A stretch of 64,000 nt of DNA, taken from Dictyobacter arantiisoli (GTDB lineage: Bacteria > Chloroflexota > Ktedonobacteria > Ktedonobacterales > Ktedonobacteraceae). Position 1 is the first letter of the stretch. Each line of letters starts with the position of its first letter. Where the stretch lies: assembly GCF_008326305.1 (NCBI RefSeq), contig NZ_BIXY01000001.1, forward strand, positions 248,001 to 312,000. The letters are read 5' to 3'. The notes below the pieces were generated by a model. That model searched no databases. It saw only the letters and a program-made list of their open reading frames with translations, and was not told the origin of the DNA. The translations under genes and the position numbers were made by a program. This document shows, piece after piece, positions 36,795 through 45,991 of this stretch.

Positions 36795-39083
36795 TTAGAG
36801 GGGAATGGAAAGCACGTTGTGTCCCTCGCGTCCGTTTTGGACGAGGTGAGAAATGAAGAGTTCGATGACAAAGGGTTTTTCGTAGAGTGGATTGCGATCT
36901 TCATCCATAAAGAAGATATGCAGGCGTTCACGCCGTCCATTGGGGCCGCTACTCAGAGGTTGCATGGGCATTGTGACCTCGGCTACGTAGCCAGCGGCGG
37001 GAATGGTGACATCTGCTTGTTGCACGATATAGGCATAGTTCTTATAGAGAGCGGAGCGTACCTCGATATGGATGGTATCATCCTCACCAAACGCACTGAG
37101 CCCACCGTTATCCTCGTTGCCCTCAAGCTTACGACGTCCTATGACATTGATGCGAATCGAGTATTCCTGACCGGGTTGGACGCGCATAGGTGTCTCAATC
37201 AAGGCCGCTGCTGAGGTTGTTTGTTGAGGTTCACCCAGAATAAAACGTTGCATTCGTTTGAGGAGTGAGCTTTCTTCTTCAGTCTCAGCACTTTCCTGGT
37301 CGGTCGTGGACTGATTTTTCGGATATCCCAGGCGTGGGATTGCTGGTAAGGAATGGGTAATCAATCCTTTGAGATGGGCAAGTGAGGATGTTCTCTGCGA
37401 AGAGGTGGTATTCTCATCTGTAGCCGGCTGTGGCATGTCCTGCGCAACTTCGGCTGCGTTTTGAGCCGTTGCCAGCTTGTTCAAAAAGGCATCATTTTTG
37501 ATTAACACGGTTGATTGCTGGGCAATATCTGGCTCGTTTCTGTCTTCTGGTTCCTGGGAGGTGGACGTGGTAGCTGGTGCCTCCTCAGTATTGCTTTTTG
37601 CAGTCGTTTCCTGGGATGTTTCCGTGACAACTGGAGAGGTGAGCTGTGTGATTGGTTCTGCGTCGCTTTGCACATTGGATATTTCTGTCTGGATGGGTGC
37701 CATGGGGGTATCCACTATGAGTTCGGACGTCAATGCCGGGTGTGCTGCATTCCCGCTCCCGGCTTCTTCTACCAGTTCTTCATCGGGTTGTCGCTGTTGA
37801 ATCGACCCTTTTTCCACTATTGCCTCCCCGGTTGTTTGTTCCGGCATTCCCAATTTTCCTGTTTTAATTCTGGATAAGTAGCGCCGGGCCATACGAGCTT
37901 GCAATGGGATAATTGAAACCGTCTTTTCGTTGCTATCGGGCAACCCTGCCATATCGGCTGTAGCTGCCATATTCGACGGCTCATCCTGCTTATCATTGTT
38001 ATTATCGGCAGCATCCACTGAGTCCAATAGCGCCTGATTTTTACCTGCTGGCGTGAGAGAACCGGGCCCTGCAGACCGGGTATGGGGTAGGAATTGCTCA
38101 AGCGCTTCTGAAAAATCGCTGATGGTTTGATAGCGCTGCTCATTCGCCAGTGCCAGTGCTTGCATGAGAACGGTATCCAACGCACTATCACTATGGGGAT
38201 CGAGATCGCGCAGGGAGGGAAGCGGACGATGACCACGTTTGACTGCATCAGCAGGGGTAATGCCGGTTAGCAGGAGATAGAGAATGGCGCCCAGGCTATA
38301 GACATCCGAGCATGGCTCGACGTGCTGCTGGAGTGCCTCTGGTGCGCAAAAAGCCGATGGATTGTTGCTCTTCAAGGTTGGTGTGAGGAGCGTACGGACC
38401 AGATCAGGAAGCCATGAACCGACCAGTAGAGGCTCGCCGCTATAATCCTGCCGACTCATCAAAATAGTCTGGGGTGTCAGGTTGCCGATCACGATATCCA
38501 GGCGATGGAGTTGTTCGAGTGCGTGGCAGAGGCGCACCATCCAGGCGATAGCCACCTGTTGTTCAGGGAGACCCAGCCCGCTTTGTAATAAATCGTGTAA
38601 GGTAGTTAATTGATGATGGAGTGTACCAGTCTCAGTCGGTGCTATTTTTGCCAGAGTAAAAGGCCAGCCAGCCACAACATAGAGGTGAGTATTGAAGTAG
38701 CGTAGATCGACCAGCGGCATAATGGCTGGAATGCGTTCTCGACGTAAGAGATCGTATTCATTTTGGAGTGCCGCTACAGCCTGCGCTCGTGCATCGTTAT
38801 CCAGACTGCTCACATCAATATCGTGAATCACCACCGGACGCTGCTGCTGGGTATCAAGCGCTAATAAAACCTGGGTTGGTGGTTGTCGTTGGAGCAATGA
38901 AGTGATACGATAACGGTCAGTGATATCGGCGTTTTTTGGTGAAGACTTATCGCCGTTTTGTTTCTCGACACGTTCACCGCATTGACTACAGAATGTCGCT
39001 GACGGCGGTAACTCTGCGTCACAGCGTGTACAGCGAATAATTTCATGTTGAGGTTGGTCGAGAGATGTGTGTGTTAAGCTCAT
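36795..39083 (-). CDS. zinc-ribbon pseudokinase with C-terminal beta domain
   Basis: A 762-residue protein. The N-terminal zinc ribbon uses Cys18, 21, 32 and 35. A protein-kinase fold covers about 55-340. The VAIK lysine position reads VVIHD (His87). The catalytic loop reads IVIGNLTPQTIL instead of HRDLKPxN (Asp to Asn201, Lys to Thr). No DFG is found, while the APE motif (FCAPE) and the SDVYSLGAILY helix are intact. It is therefore a pseudokinase. An acidic, Thr/Gln-rich linker (about 345-630) precedes a beta-rich C-terminal domain (about 640-762). No membrane helix is seen. Role inferred to be scaffolding or signalling. Confidence 0.8.
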   Translation of the reverse strand: MSLTHTSLDQPQHEIIRCTRCDAELPPSATFCSQCGERVEKQNGDKSSPKNADITDRYRITSLLQRQPPTQVLLALDTQQQRPVVIHDIDVSSLDNDARAQAVAALQNEYDLLRRERIPAIMPLVDLRYFNTHLYVVAGWPFTLAKIAPTETGTLHHQLTTLHDLLQSGLGLPEQQVAIAWMVRLCHALEQLHRLDIVIGNLTPQTILMSRQDYSGEPLLVGSWLPDLVRTLLTPTLKSNNPSAFCAPEALQQHVEPCSDVYSLGAILYLLLTGITPADAVKRGHRPLPSLRDLDPHSDSALDTVLMQALALANEQRYQTISDFSEALEQFLPHTRSAGPGSLTPAGKNQALLDSVDAADNNNDKQDEPSNMAATADMAGLPDSNEKTVSIIPLQARMARRYLSRIKTGKLGMPEQTTGEAIVEKGSIQQRQPDEELVEEAGSGNAAHPALTSELIVDTPMAPIQTEISNVQSDAEPITQLTSPVVTETSQETTAKSNTEEAPATTSTSQEPEDRNEPDIAQQSTVLIKNDAFLNKLATAQNAAEVAQDMPQPATDENTTSSQRTSSLAHLKGLITHSLPAIPRLGYPKNQSTTDQESAETEEESSLLKRMQRFILGEPQQTTSAAALIETPMRVQPGQEYSIRINVIGRRKLEGNEDNGGLSAFGEDDTIHIEVRSALYKNYAYIVQQADVTIPAAGYVAEVTMPMQPLSSGPNGRRERLHIFFMDEDRNPLYEKPFVIELFISHLVQNGREGHNVLSIPL

Positions 39084-39312
39084 GCCGCAATTACGCCCTT
39101 TTTCGTAAAACTATGGATGCTTCAGACAAATTATAGCACACCAACTCTATTAACGTGCTCTTTGTTGAAGCTCGATAGGTAGGATGTCAGGATATTTTCT
39201 TGCGACGGTATGGATGAGCTAACTGTGAGGAGTGAGAAATGGATAGGAAACGGGTATTTTAAGTCCCTGCTGATTTGCCTCTAAAAGGCAGATTGATATG
39301 ACATTTTTCCTC
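39084..39312. other. intergenic region, pseudokinase upstream side
   Basis: No gene recognised; the nuo promoter begins at 39313. Confidence 0.35.
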
Positions 39313-39341
39313 TTGTCACCTGCCCTCTGTTTTGTTAGAAT
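39313..39341 (+). promoter_or_regulatory. nuoJ: promoter of the nuoJKLMN operon
   Basis: TTGTCA (39313-39318), 17-bp spacer, TAGAAT (39336-39341). CCCTCTG (39323-39329) and CAGAGGG (39344-39350) form a 7-bp inverted repeat around the -10, a possible operator. The leader would be about 200 nt. Confidence 0.55.
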
Positions 39342-39545
39342 CCCAGAGGGACTATGCACACATTCTATCCCCCCTGGAACGATATTTAAGAGAAGTCTGT
39401 AGCTTGTCGTGTCCAGACGCCATAGAATGAGATACAATACAGTCTACAGAGTAAACCAACGTAAGGATGTGTAATCTTCTCCCTCTGGTTTGAGTCTGAA
39501 ATTACGATCCAATGATATCCGATATATTCCGGAGGTATGTTCTTT

Positions 39546-40070
39546 ATGGATTTAGCCACCCTCTTGTTCTGGATCTTTGCCGTGATCATGGTGGGTGCCG
39601 CATTACTGGTGGTGGGGCTGCGTGATATTGTGCATAGCGCTCTGGCTCTGGTTGTGGTGTTTGCCATGGCTGCCGGCGTGTATGTTCTGCTTGATGCAGA
39701 GTTTATCGCTATTGTCCAAATCCTCATCTATGTAGGTGCGGTAACGATCCTGGTTTTGTTTGCATTGATGTTGACGCGCATCGAAGGACAAAGGCACACC
39801 AATCCGACCAACAAGCTTTGGCCGGTTGCTGCTGTTATCTGTGTCGCCATTGGCGCGGTCATTGTCTACGCTTTTTCCGAGAGTAAGCATGCTGTAAGCA
39901 CAACTATAGCTGCGTCCGATGTCGTAAAGCAGCTGCCAAACAATGTAGTACGCATCGGTCAATTATTGTACAGTCCCACGAATTACAGCTATGTGCTCCC
40001 CTTTGAAATTGCATCGCTGGTGCTCCTGGTTGCAATTGTTGGCGCCATTGTCATCGGCAGAGAGGATTAA
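39546..40070 (+). CDS. nuoJ: NADH-quinone oxidoreductase subunit J
   Basis: Membrane-arm subunit of respiratory complex I, about 174 residues with five membrane helices. The central FIAIVQILIYVGAVTILVLF with Glu/Gly pattern is the family signature and carries the pi-bulge helix. GGAGG at 39531-39535 fits ATG 39546 (10-nt spacing) better than ATG 39537 (1 nt). It heads a run of nuoJ-K-L-M-N with gaps of 5 to 76 nt. Confidence 0.93.
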   Translation: MDLATLLFWIFAVIMVGAALLVVGLRDIVHSALALVVVFAMAAGVYVLLDAEFIAIVQILIYVGAVTILVLFALMLTRIEGQRHTNPTNKLWPVAAVICVAIGAVIVYAFSESKHAVSTTIAASDVVKQLPNNVVRIGQLLYSPTNYSYVLPFEIASLVLLVAIVGAIVIGRED

Positions 40071-40075
40071 ACGGG

Positions 40076-40399
40076 ATGCACCTCACACTTGAACACGTTC
40101 TCGTTTTGGGGGCCGTGCTTTTTTGTATTGGCCTGTATGGCGCAATAACCAAGCGCAATGCCATTGCCGTATTGATGAGTATTGAAATTATGTTAAACGC
40201 CGTCAATATCACAATGGTTGGTTTTTCGTACTTTGACACTGTCAAGCTATATTCACAACACTTGACTGGGCAGATCTTCGCTATTTTCATTATCACTGTT
40301 GCTGCGGCTGAGGCTGCGGTTGCCCTGGCGATGGTTATTGCCATCTATCGCAAGCGTGCTACGGTGGATGTTGGCGAGATCGATATGATGAAGTGGTGA
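40076..40399 (+). CDS. nuoK: NADH-quinone oxidoreductase subunit K
   Basis: Complex I subunit with three membrane helices, 107 residues. The conserved acidic residues of the proton path are present in LMSIEIMLNAVN and VAAAEAAVALAM. It starts 5 nt after the nuoJ stop. Confidence 0.95.
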   Translation: MHLTLEHVLVLGAVLFCIGLYGAITKRNAIAVLMSIEIMLNAVNITMVGFSYFDTVKLYSQHLTGQIFAIFIITVAAAEAAVALAMVIAIYRKRATVDVGEIDMMKW

Positions 40400-40406
40400 T
40401 CTAGAT

Positions 40407-42551
40407 ATGTTGTATCAATTATCTTGGACAATCTTGTTTGCGCCGCTCCTCGCTTTCGCTGTTATTATCTTTGGTACACGTGTGTGGGATCTGCGAAGCC
40501 GACCGAAAGTCGCGCTACCAGCTGCCGAGCACGGCCATGGAGAACATCATACTGATGACCATGACACCCATGCGGTAACCGATGAGCACGGCCATGGCGG
40601 GCATAGCGAACAGGATGAAGATGACGACCCACACGTTCCGCAATTGTCTGCGGGCGCGAAAGCCAGTGCTTATGCCGCGCTGGTGATTATGGCCCTTGCC
40701 TGTATCTATTCCTGGGTTTTGTTGTTTAGCACAGTTCTGCATCCAGCGGATCTGGCAGCAGCTGGTAAAGAGGTCTTTGCCTACAACTGGTTAAGTGTTG
40801 GTGGTTTGAATTACATCGTTGGTTTCCACCTGGATCGCCTGGGTATTGCCATGATGGTGGTTGTGACAACCATCACTTTCTTAGTGCAGTTTTATTCACA
40901 GGGCTACATGGAGAACTCCGCTGGTTATGCGCGTTTCTACGCCTACCTGTCGCTGTTTGCCTTCTCTATGTTAGTCATCGTGTTTGCTGAAAATTTCCTG
41001 GTAATCTTCTGTGGCTGGGAACTGGTCGGTTTGAGTTCTTACTTGCTGATCGGCTTCTGGATTAATAAACGCGCGAAACCAGAGGAGCAGCGTCCTTCCC
41101 CGGCCTCGGCGAACCTGCAAGCCTTCATTATGAACCGTATTGGTGACGTTGGTTTTATCCTCGGCATCATGATCCTTTTTGTCAATACTGGTTCTTTTGA
41201 TTTCATCGCAGTTCAGCATGGTGTTGTCCATATGGACAAAACACTGCTGGGTATCGCAATGATCCTGGTGTTTTGTGGTGCGATGGGTAAATCGGCGCAG
41301 TTCCCGCTGCATACCTGGTTGCCATCCGCTATGGAAGGTCCTACCCCGGTCAGCGCTCTGATCCACGCCGCAACCATGGTTGCCGCCGGTGTGTATATGA
41401 TCGCGCGTACCAGCCCTCTCTTCGCTACTGCAGCTCCCTTTGCCTGGGAAGTTGTGGCCTCGATTGGTGCGTTCACCGCTTTCTTTGCTGCTACGATTGC
41501 TCTGGTTCAATCGGACTTCAAACGTGTACTGGCGTTCTCAACGATCAGCCAACTTGGATATATGTTTGTTGGTCTGGGCGTTGCGGGTCCTGAGTATGGC
41601 GTTGGTCCTGGTATGTTCCACCTCTTTACACACGCTTTCTTTAAAGCATTGCTCTTCCTGGGTGCTGGTAGTGTGTTGCACGGTCTGCATCACGCCATGC
41701 ATAAAGAAGTGCAGGATGTACGTTTGATGGGTGGCCTGGCCTCGAAGATGCCAATTACCGCTGCAACCTGGTTGATTGCGGTACTGGCGATCTCTGGTTT
41801 CCCTGGCTTCTCTGGCTTCTATAGTAAAGAAGAAATTATCGGTCTGGCACTTGAGCAAGGGCATCCAGTTATCTATGCCCTGACCCTGGCAACTGCTGGT
41901 CTGACTGCCTTCTACATGTTGCGTGCCTTCATCCTGGCCTTCGGTGGTAAGGGTGGTAAGTTCATGGGCCTGTGGGGCGGTCCTTACCGTGGCTATGGCG
42001 AAGTAAAAGAGTCTCCTCTGTATATGACTATTCCGCTGATGCTGCTGGTTATTCCTTCGGTGTTGGCTGGTTACTGGACTGGTTTCTATCAGTATGTCAA
42101 CGTCAGCGCTGAGAATGTTGCCAATTTAAGCATACCTGCGCTGTTCCAGGCTACCGATACCTGGATTGGTGTGATTGTTTCGCTGGTTGGATTGGGCTTT
42201 GCCTGGTTCCTGTATGGCCGTGTTGATCTGGTGAAGATCAATCAGGTGGTACAGTCGAATGCTGCGCTGCGCACGATCCATCGTATCCTGTTTAATCGCT
42301 ACTATGTGGACGATCTGTACAACTGGATTGTGAAATACGTTGTATTGGGTCTTGCCGCTCTCGCCCAGGCTTTCGACCGCTATATTGTCGATGGCATTGT
42401 CAATGGCGTGGCAAGTGGTGTGACTGGAACAGGTTCTGGCATTCGTCGTCTGGAGACGGGTCGTGTACAGTCGTATATGATCGGTTTCTTTGGTGGAGTT
42501 GCTGTACTGGCCGTCGTCTTTGTAGTCCTGATCACAACGGTCTGGAAGTAA
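40407..42551 (+). CDS. nuoL: NADH-quinone oxidoreductase subunit L
   Basis: Antiporter-like distal pump subunit of complex I, 714 residues. Family blocks include MVVVTTITFLVQFYSQGYM, FCGWELVGLSSYLLIGFW with the key Glu, KSAQFPLHTWLPSAMEGPTP with the central Lys/His, and HAFFKALLFLGAGSVLH. The C-terminus keeps the lateral helix and anchor. Unusual is a His/Asp/Glu-rich insertion at residues 41-76 (ten His in 36 residues) in the loop between the first two helices. It begins 7 nt after nuoK. Confidence 0.95.
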   Translation: MLYQLSWTILFAPLLAFAVIIFGTRVWDLRSRPKVALPAAEHGHGEHHTDDHDTHAVTDEHGHGGHSEQDEDDDPHVPQLSAGAKASAYAALVIMALACIYSWVLLFSTVLHPADLAAAGKEVFAYNWLSVGGLNYIVGFHLDRLGIAMMVVVTTITFLVQFYSQGYMENSAGYARFYAYLSLFAFSMLVIVFAENFLVIFCGWELVGLSSYLLIGFWINKRAKPEEQRPSPASANLQAFIMNRIGDVGFILGIMILFVNTGSFDFIAVQHGVVHMDKTLLGIAMILVFCGAMGKSAQFPLHTWLPSAMEGPTPVSALIHAATMVAAGVYMIARTSPLFATAAPFAWEVVASIGAFTAFFAATIALVQSDFKRVLAFSTISQLGYMFVGLGVAGPEYGVGPGMFHLFTHAFFKALLFLGAGSVLHGLHHAMHKEVQDVRLMGGLASKMPITAATWLIAVLAISGFPGFSGFYSKEEIIGLALEQGHPVIYALTLATAGLTAFYMLRAFILAFGGKGGKFMGLWGGPYRGYGEVKESPLYMTIPLMLLVIPSVLAGYWTGFYQYVNVSAENVANLSIPALFQATDTWIGVIVSLVGLGFAWFLYGRVDLVKINQVVQSNAALRTIHRILFNRYYVDDLYNWIVKYVVLGLAALAQAFDRYIVDGIVNGVASGVTGTGSGIRRLETGRVQSYMIGFFGGVAVLAVVFVVLITTVWK

Positions 42552-42563
42552 GGATAAGAAATC

Positions 42564-44180
42564 ATGGCGATTTTTGGAAATTGGCTGACATGGATTATCC
42601 TACTGCCCGTCCTTGGTGCTATTGGGATCTATGTGGTGCCGAAACGTTATGAGAATGCTGCACGTTGGACAGCGTTGGTGTTTTCGGCGGCGACGTTTGT
42701 TGTTGCAATGGGCGTCTTCTTTTACATTCTGCATGCGCGTGGGATTAATGGGTTCGGCAGTCTTAATGATCTTCCCTACGCGATCAATCTTCCCTGGATC
42801 AATTTTGCTGCCGGTACAACGCACTTTACGGTTCACTACTTCCTGGGTGTGGATGGCTTGAGCCTGCCGATGGTGATTTTGAACGCTCTCCTGACCATGC
42901 TGTCGGTTATTGGTGGCTGGAAAAAGAAGAATGTTCGGGCCTATATGGCGCTATTGCTCTTGCTGGAAGCTGGTGTCATGGGCGTCTTCATGGCGTTAGA
43001 CATCTTCTTCTTCTTCCTGATGTGGGAAGTTGAGTTGGCCCCAATGTTCATCTTGATCGGTGTCTGGGGTAGTGATGTTGTCAAACATGGCGTCCCTGGT
43101 CGCGTCTATTCGGCCTGGAAGTTCTTGCTGTACACGTTCTTTGGTAGTGTGTTCATGCTGGCGGGCTTTATCCTGTTGTACTTCCATGCTGGTAGCTCAG
43201 ACATGACCGTGCTGTCTCACCATTTGATTGGTGGTAGCACAACCATCCTGGGCGTCTCGATAAGCCTGCAATTGCTGACATTCTTGCTCGTCTTTATAGC
43301 CTTTGCCGTGAAGATTCCAATGTTCCCATTCCATACCTGGCTGCCAGATGCCCATACAGACGCTCCGACCGAGGTCAGCGTATTGCTGGCTGGTGTGCTG
43401 CTGAAAATGGGTGCTTATGGCTTGATCCGTTTCTGCTTCACGCTCTTCCCCGGTGGACTGTCACAGTTCGCTGGTGTGCTGGCGGTGCTGGCGGTGATCA
43501 ACATTCTCTATGGTGCGGCGATCTGTCTGGTACAGACGGATATGAAGAAGTTGATCGCGTATTCGAGCGTGAGCCACATGGGTATCATCCTGCTGGGCGT
43601 AGCGGCTGCGGCTGGTGGTGGCAATGGGTTCTTCACAGGTGCTCTGGCTGGTGGCGATCTGGCATTCCGTCAGGCTGCTTTGACCGGCGCGACCTTGCAG
43701 ATGTTTAGTCACGGTATCATTACTGGTATGCTCTTCTTCTGCGTCGGTGTTGTCTATGATCTGGCGCATACACGTGAGATTGCGATCTTCGGTGGTATTG
43801 CCAAGCGCATGCCAATGTTGGGAACACTCTTCACGTTTGCGGCGATGGCTTCGCTGGGCCTGCCTGGCCTGGCCGGTTTCGTCGCTGAATACATGGTCTT
43901 CACCAGCAGTTTCCGTGTCTGGACCATCCCAACCATCCTGGCCGTGTTTACCATGATCTTAACCGCTGCCTACTTGCTGTGGATGATCAAACGCGTCTTC
44001 TTTGGGACATTTAATAAGAAATGGGATTGGCTGCCGGACATTTCGAAGCGCGAGTTGATCCCATTGTTTGCCCTGGCTGGTTTGATCGTGTTTGTGGGTA
44101 TCTATCCTGCACCGCTGATCAATGTCATTTCGAGTAGCCTCACACCAATTATTCAATCGGCTGTGACCTTTATCAAGTAG
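42564..44180 (+). CDS. nuoM: NADH-quinone oxidoreductase subunit M
   Basis: Antiporter-like subunit of complex I, 538 residues. It has the key Glu in FFLMWEVELAPMFILIGVWG, the helix-breaking KIPMFPFHTWLPDAHTDAPT segment with its Lys, and SHMGIILLGVAAA. It starts 12 nt after nuoL with a TAAGGA site. The gap to nuoN is 76 nt and can form a small GC-rich hairpin, but no terminator is seen. Confidence 0.95.
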   Translation: MAIFGNWLTWIILLPVLGAIGIYVVPKRYENAARWTALVFSAATFVVAMGVFFYILHARGINGFGSLNDLPYAINLPWINFAAGTTHFTVHYFLGVDGLSLPMVILNALLTMLSVIGGWKKKNVRAYMALLLLLEAGVMGVFMALDIFFFFLMWEVELAPMFILIGVWGSDVVKHGVPGRVYSAWKFLLYTFFGSVFMLAGFILLYFHAGSSDMTVLSHHLIGGSTTILGVSISLQLLTFLLVFIAFAVKIPMFPFHTWLPDAHTDAPTEVSVLLAGVLLKMGAYGLIRFCFTLFPGGLSQFAGVLAVLAVINILYGAAICLVQTDMKKLIAYSSVSHMGIILLGVAAAAGGGNGFFTGALAGGDLAFRQAALTGATLQMFSHGIITGMLFFCVGVVYDLAHTREIAIFGGIAKRMPMLGTLFTFAAMASLGLPGLAGFVAEYMVFTSSFRVWTIPTILAVFTMILTAAYLLWMIKRVFFGTFNKKWDWLPDISKRELIPLFALAGLIVFVGIYPAPLINVISSSLTPIIQSAVTFIK

Positions 44181-44256
44181 GAGGGATCCCCTGAGTGCAT
44201 GGGCGATCAGCGTATACCCGTTGAGTCGCCCCTGTTGAGGGGGCTAAGGAGTTACT

Positions 44257-45750
44257 ATGTTTCAACTGTCTGATCTCTACCTGCTAGCACCTGAAATCAG
44301 TCTGGTGCTATTGGCTCTGGTAGTGATGGTGATCGATCTCTTCACCAAGAGACGCATCGTTATTGCTACCGTGTCACTGGTGGGGTTAATCGTGCCTGTG
44401 GGTTTTGTGATTGCGCAGGCTGTCACCTATACAGGTCCCAGGACAGCATTGTTTAGGATGCTGGTGGTAGACCAATACTCACTGTTTTTTCGCGTTATCT
44501 TTTTGATTATCGCCGCCTTTATGGTGCTGGCCTCATATAACTATCTTGGGAAGTATATTAAAGCTGAGGGTGAGTTCTATGTCCTGATGCTCTTCTCGGT
44601 CGTTGGTATGATGCTGATGGCGAGCACCGGTGAGTTGATTTCGATCTATATCGCTCTCGAACTGACCAGCTTCCCTCTGTATGCGATGGCGGGTCTGCTG
44701 CGTTCCAGCACGAAATCCTCGGAAGCGGCTCTGAAATATGTCCTGCTGGGTGCTATGTCTTCAGCGATCTTGCTGTATGGCTTTGCGTTACTCTATGGCC
44801 TGACCGGTACTACCGATCTGCAGGGTATTGCGCAGTCCTTTAAGAGCTTTGGCAATGGCAACCTGATGGTCATTGTGGCTGATGTATTGATCATTGCTGG
44901 TTTCGGCTTTAAGATTTCGGCTGTGCCTTTCCATATGTGGGCTCCTGACATCTATGAGGGTGCTCCTACCCCGGCGACGGCCTTCTTCTCGGTCGGCTCA
45001 AAAGCTGCCGGTTTTGCGGCCTTGATCCGTATCCTGGTTTACGGTGGTCTCTGGCAGGCTGATCTGACACCTCTGATTGTGGTGTTGGGTGTGGTTGCTG
45101 TGCTGACCCTGATACTTGGTAATTTTGCTGCCGCGGTTCAGACCAATATCAAGCGCATGATGGCTTATTCCAGTATTGCGCAGGCGGGCTATATCCTGGT
45201 AGGTGTTGTGGCAACGCTCACCATGTCGCAGAAAAATCATACAGCGGCTTCCAGCGGTATTGCTGCGGTATTGTTCTTCATTCTTGTTTACGTCGTCACG
45301 AACCTGGGAGCCTTCTCGGGTATTATCGCGCTGTCAAATCTGACCGGCGGTGAGAAGATTGAAGATTTCCGTGGTCTCTGGCATCGTTCACCGCTCCTGA
45401 CGGTCTGTACATCTCTGTGTTTGTTGTCATTGGCTGGTATTCCCCCGGTGGCTGGATTCTTCAGCAAAGTGTTTATCTTTACTGCCGCCTGGCAGTTGGG
45501 TCAGCCCTGGCTGGTAATCATTGCCCTGCTCTGTAGCATCGTCTCCATCGTTTACTACGGACGCATCATCAAGGTTATGTTCTTCGATGCACCGCGCAAA
45601 GAAGAGCGTCTGGTTGCTCCTATCAGCCTGAGCACAACCATTACACTGGCTACGGCCGCCTTGTTGGTTCTGACCGTCATCGTCACGGTTGTCCTGGATG
45701 CTGCCAATCCAGCGGCTCTCAGCCTCTTTGCTTCGCTGCTGGGAAAATAA
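44257..45750 (+). CDS. nuoN: NADH-quinone oxidoreductase subunit N
   Basis: Antiporter-like subunit of complex I, 497 residues, the last gene of the run. ELISIYIALELTSFPLYAMA holds the key Glu and FKISAVPFHMWAPDIYEGAP the central Lys; NIKRMMAYSSIAQAGYILVG is typical. CTAAGGAG precedes the ATG. A strong terminator at 45779 ends the operon. The peripheral-arm genes nuoA-I are not in this window. Confidence 0.95.
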   Translation: MFQLSDLYLLAPEISLVLLALVVMVIDLFTKRRIVIATVSLVGLIVPVGFVIAQAVTYTGPRTALFRMLVVDQYSLFFRVIFLIIAAFMVLASYNYLGKYIKAEGEFYVLMLFSVVGMMLMASTGELISIYIALELTSFPLYAMAGLLRSSTKSSEAALKYVLLGAMSSAILLYGFALLYGLTGTTDLQGIAQSFKSFGNGNLMVIVADVLIIAGFGFKISAVPFHMWAPDIYEGAPTPATAFFSVGSKAAGFAALIRILVYGGLWQADLTPLIVVLGVVAVLTLILGNFAAAVQTNIKRMMAYSSIAQAGYILVGVVATLTMSQKNHTAASSGIAAVLFFILVYVVTNLGAFSGIIALSNLTGGEKIEDFRGLWHRSPLLTVCTSLCLLSLAGIPPVAGFFSKVFIFTAAWQLGQPWLVIIALLCSIVSIVYYGRIIKVMFFDAPRKEERLVAPISLSTTITLATAALLVLTVIVTVVLDAANPAALSLFASLLGK

Positions 45751-45778
45751 GGTTTGGATAGAGTCGTCAACAAGCGAC

Positions 45779-45819
45779 AAAAAGATAGGGTACGATTTTA
45801 TGCGTATCCTATCTTTTTT
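45779..45819 (+). terminator. terminator of the nuo operon
   Basis: A 16-bp stem with one G-T pair (45779-45794 with 45803-45818) and 8-nt loop, ending in six T. Confidence 0.9.
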
Positions 45820-45991
45820 GCGTTTCAACAGCATATGCGCTGTCATCCATTGATGGGTTTATCTCTATCTCTATCAGAGTGGACCTTTGGGTAAATAGAT
45901 AGCAGTGGTGAGTGGTCATGCGTTATTATGTTCACAAGAACAATTTAAAACACTCATTCGCAGTATACTAAAAATAAGGAATAGATACGTT

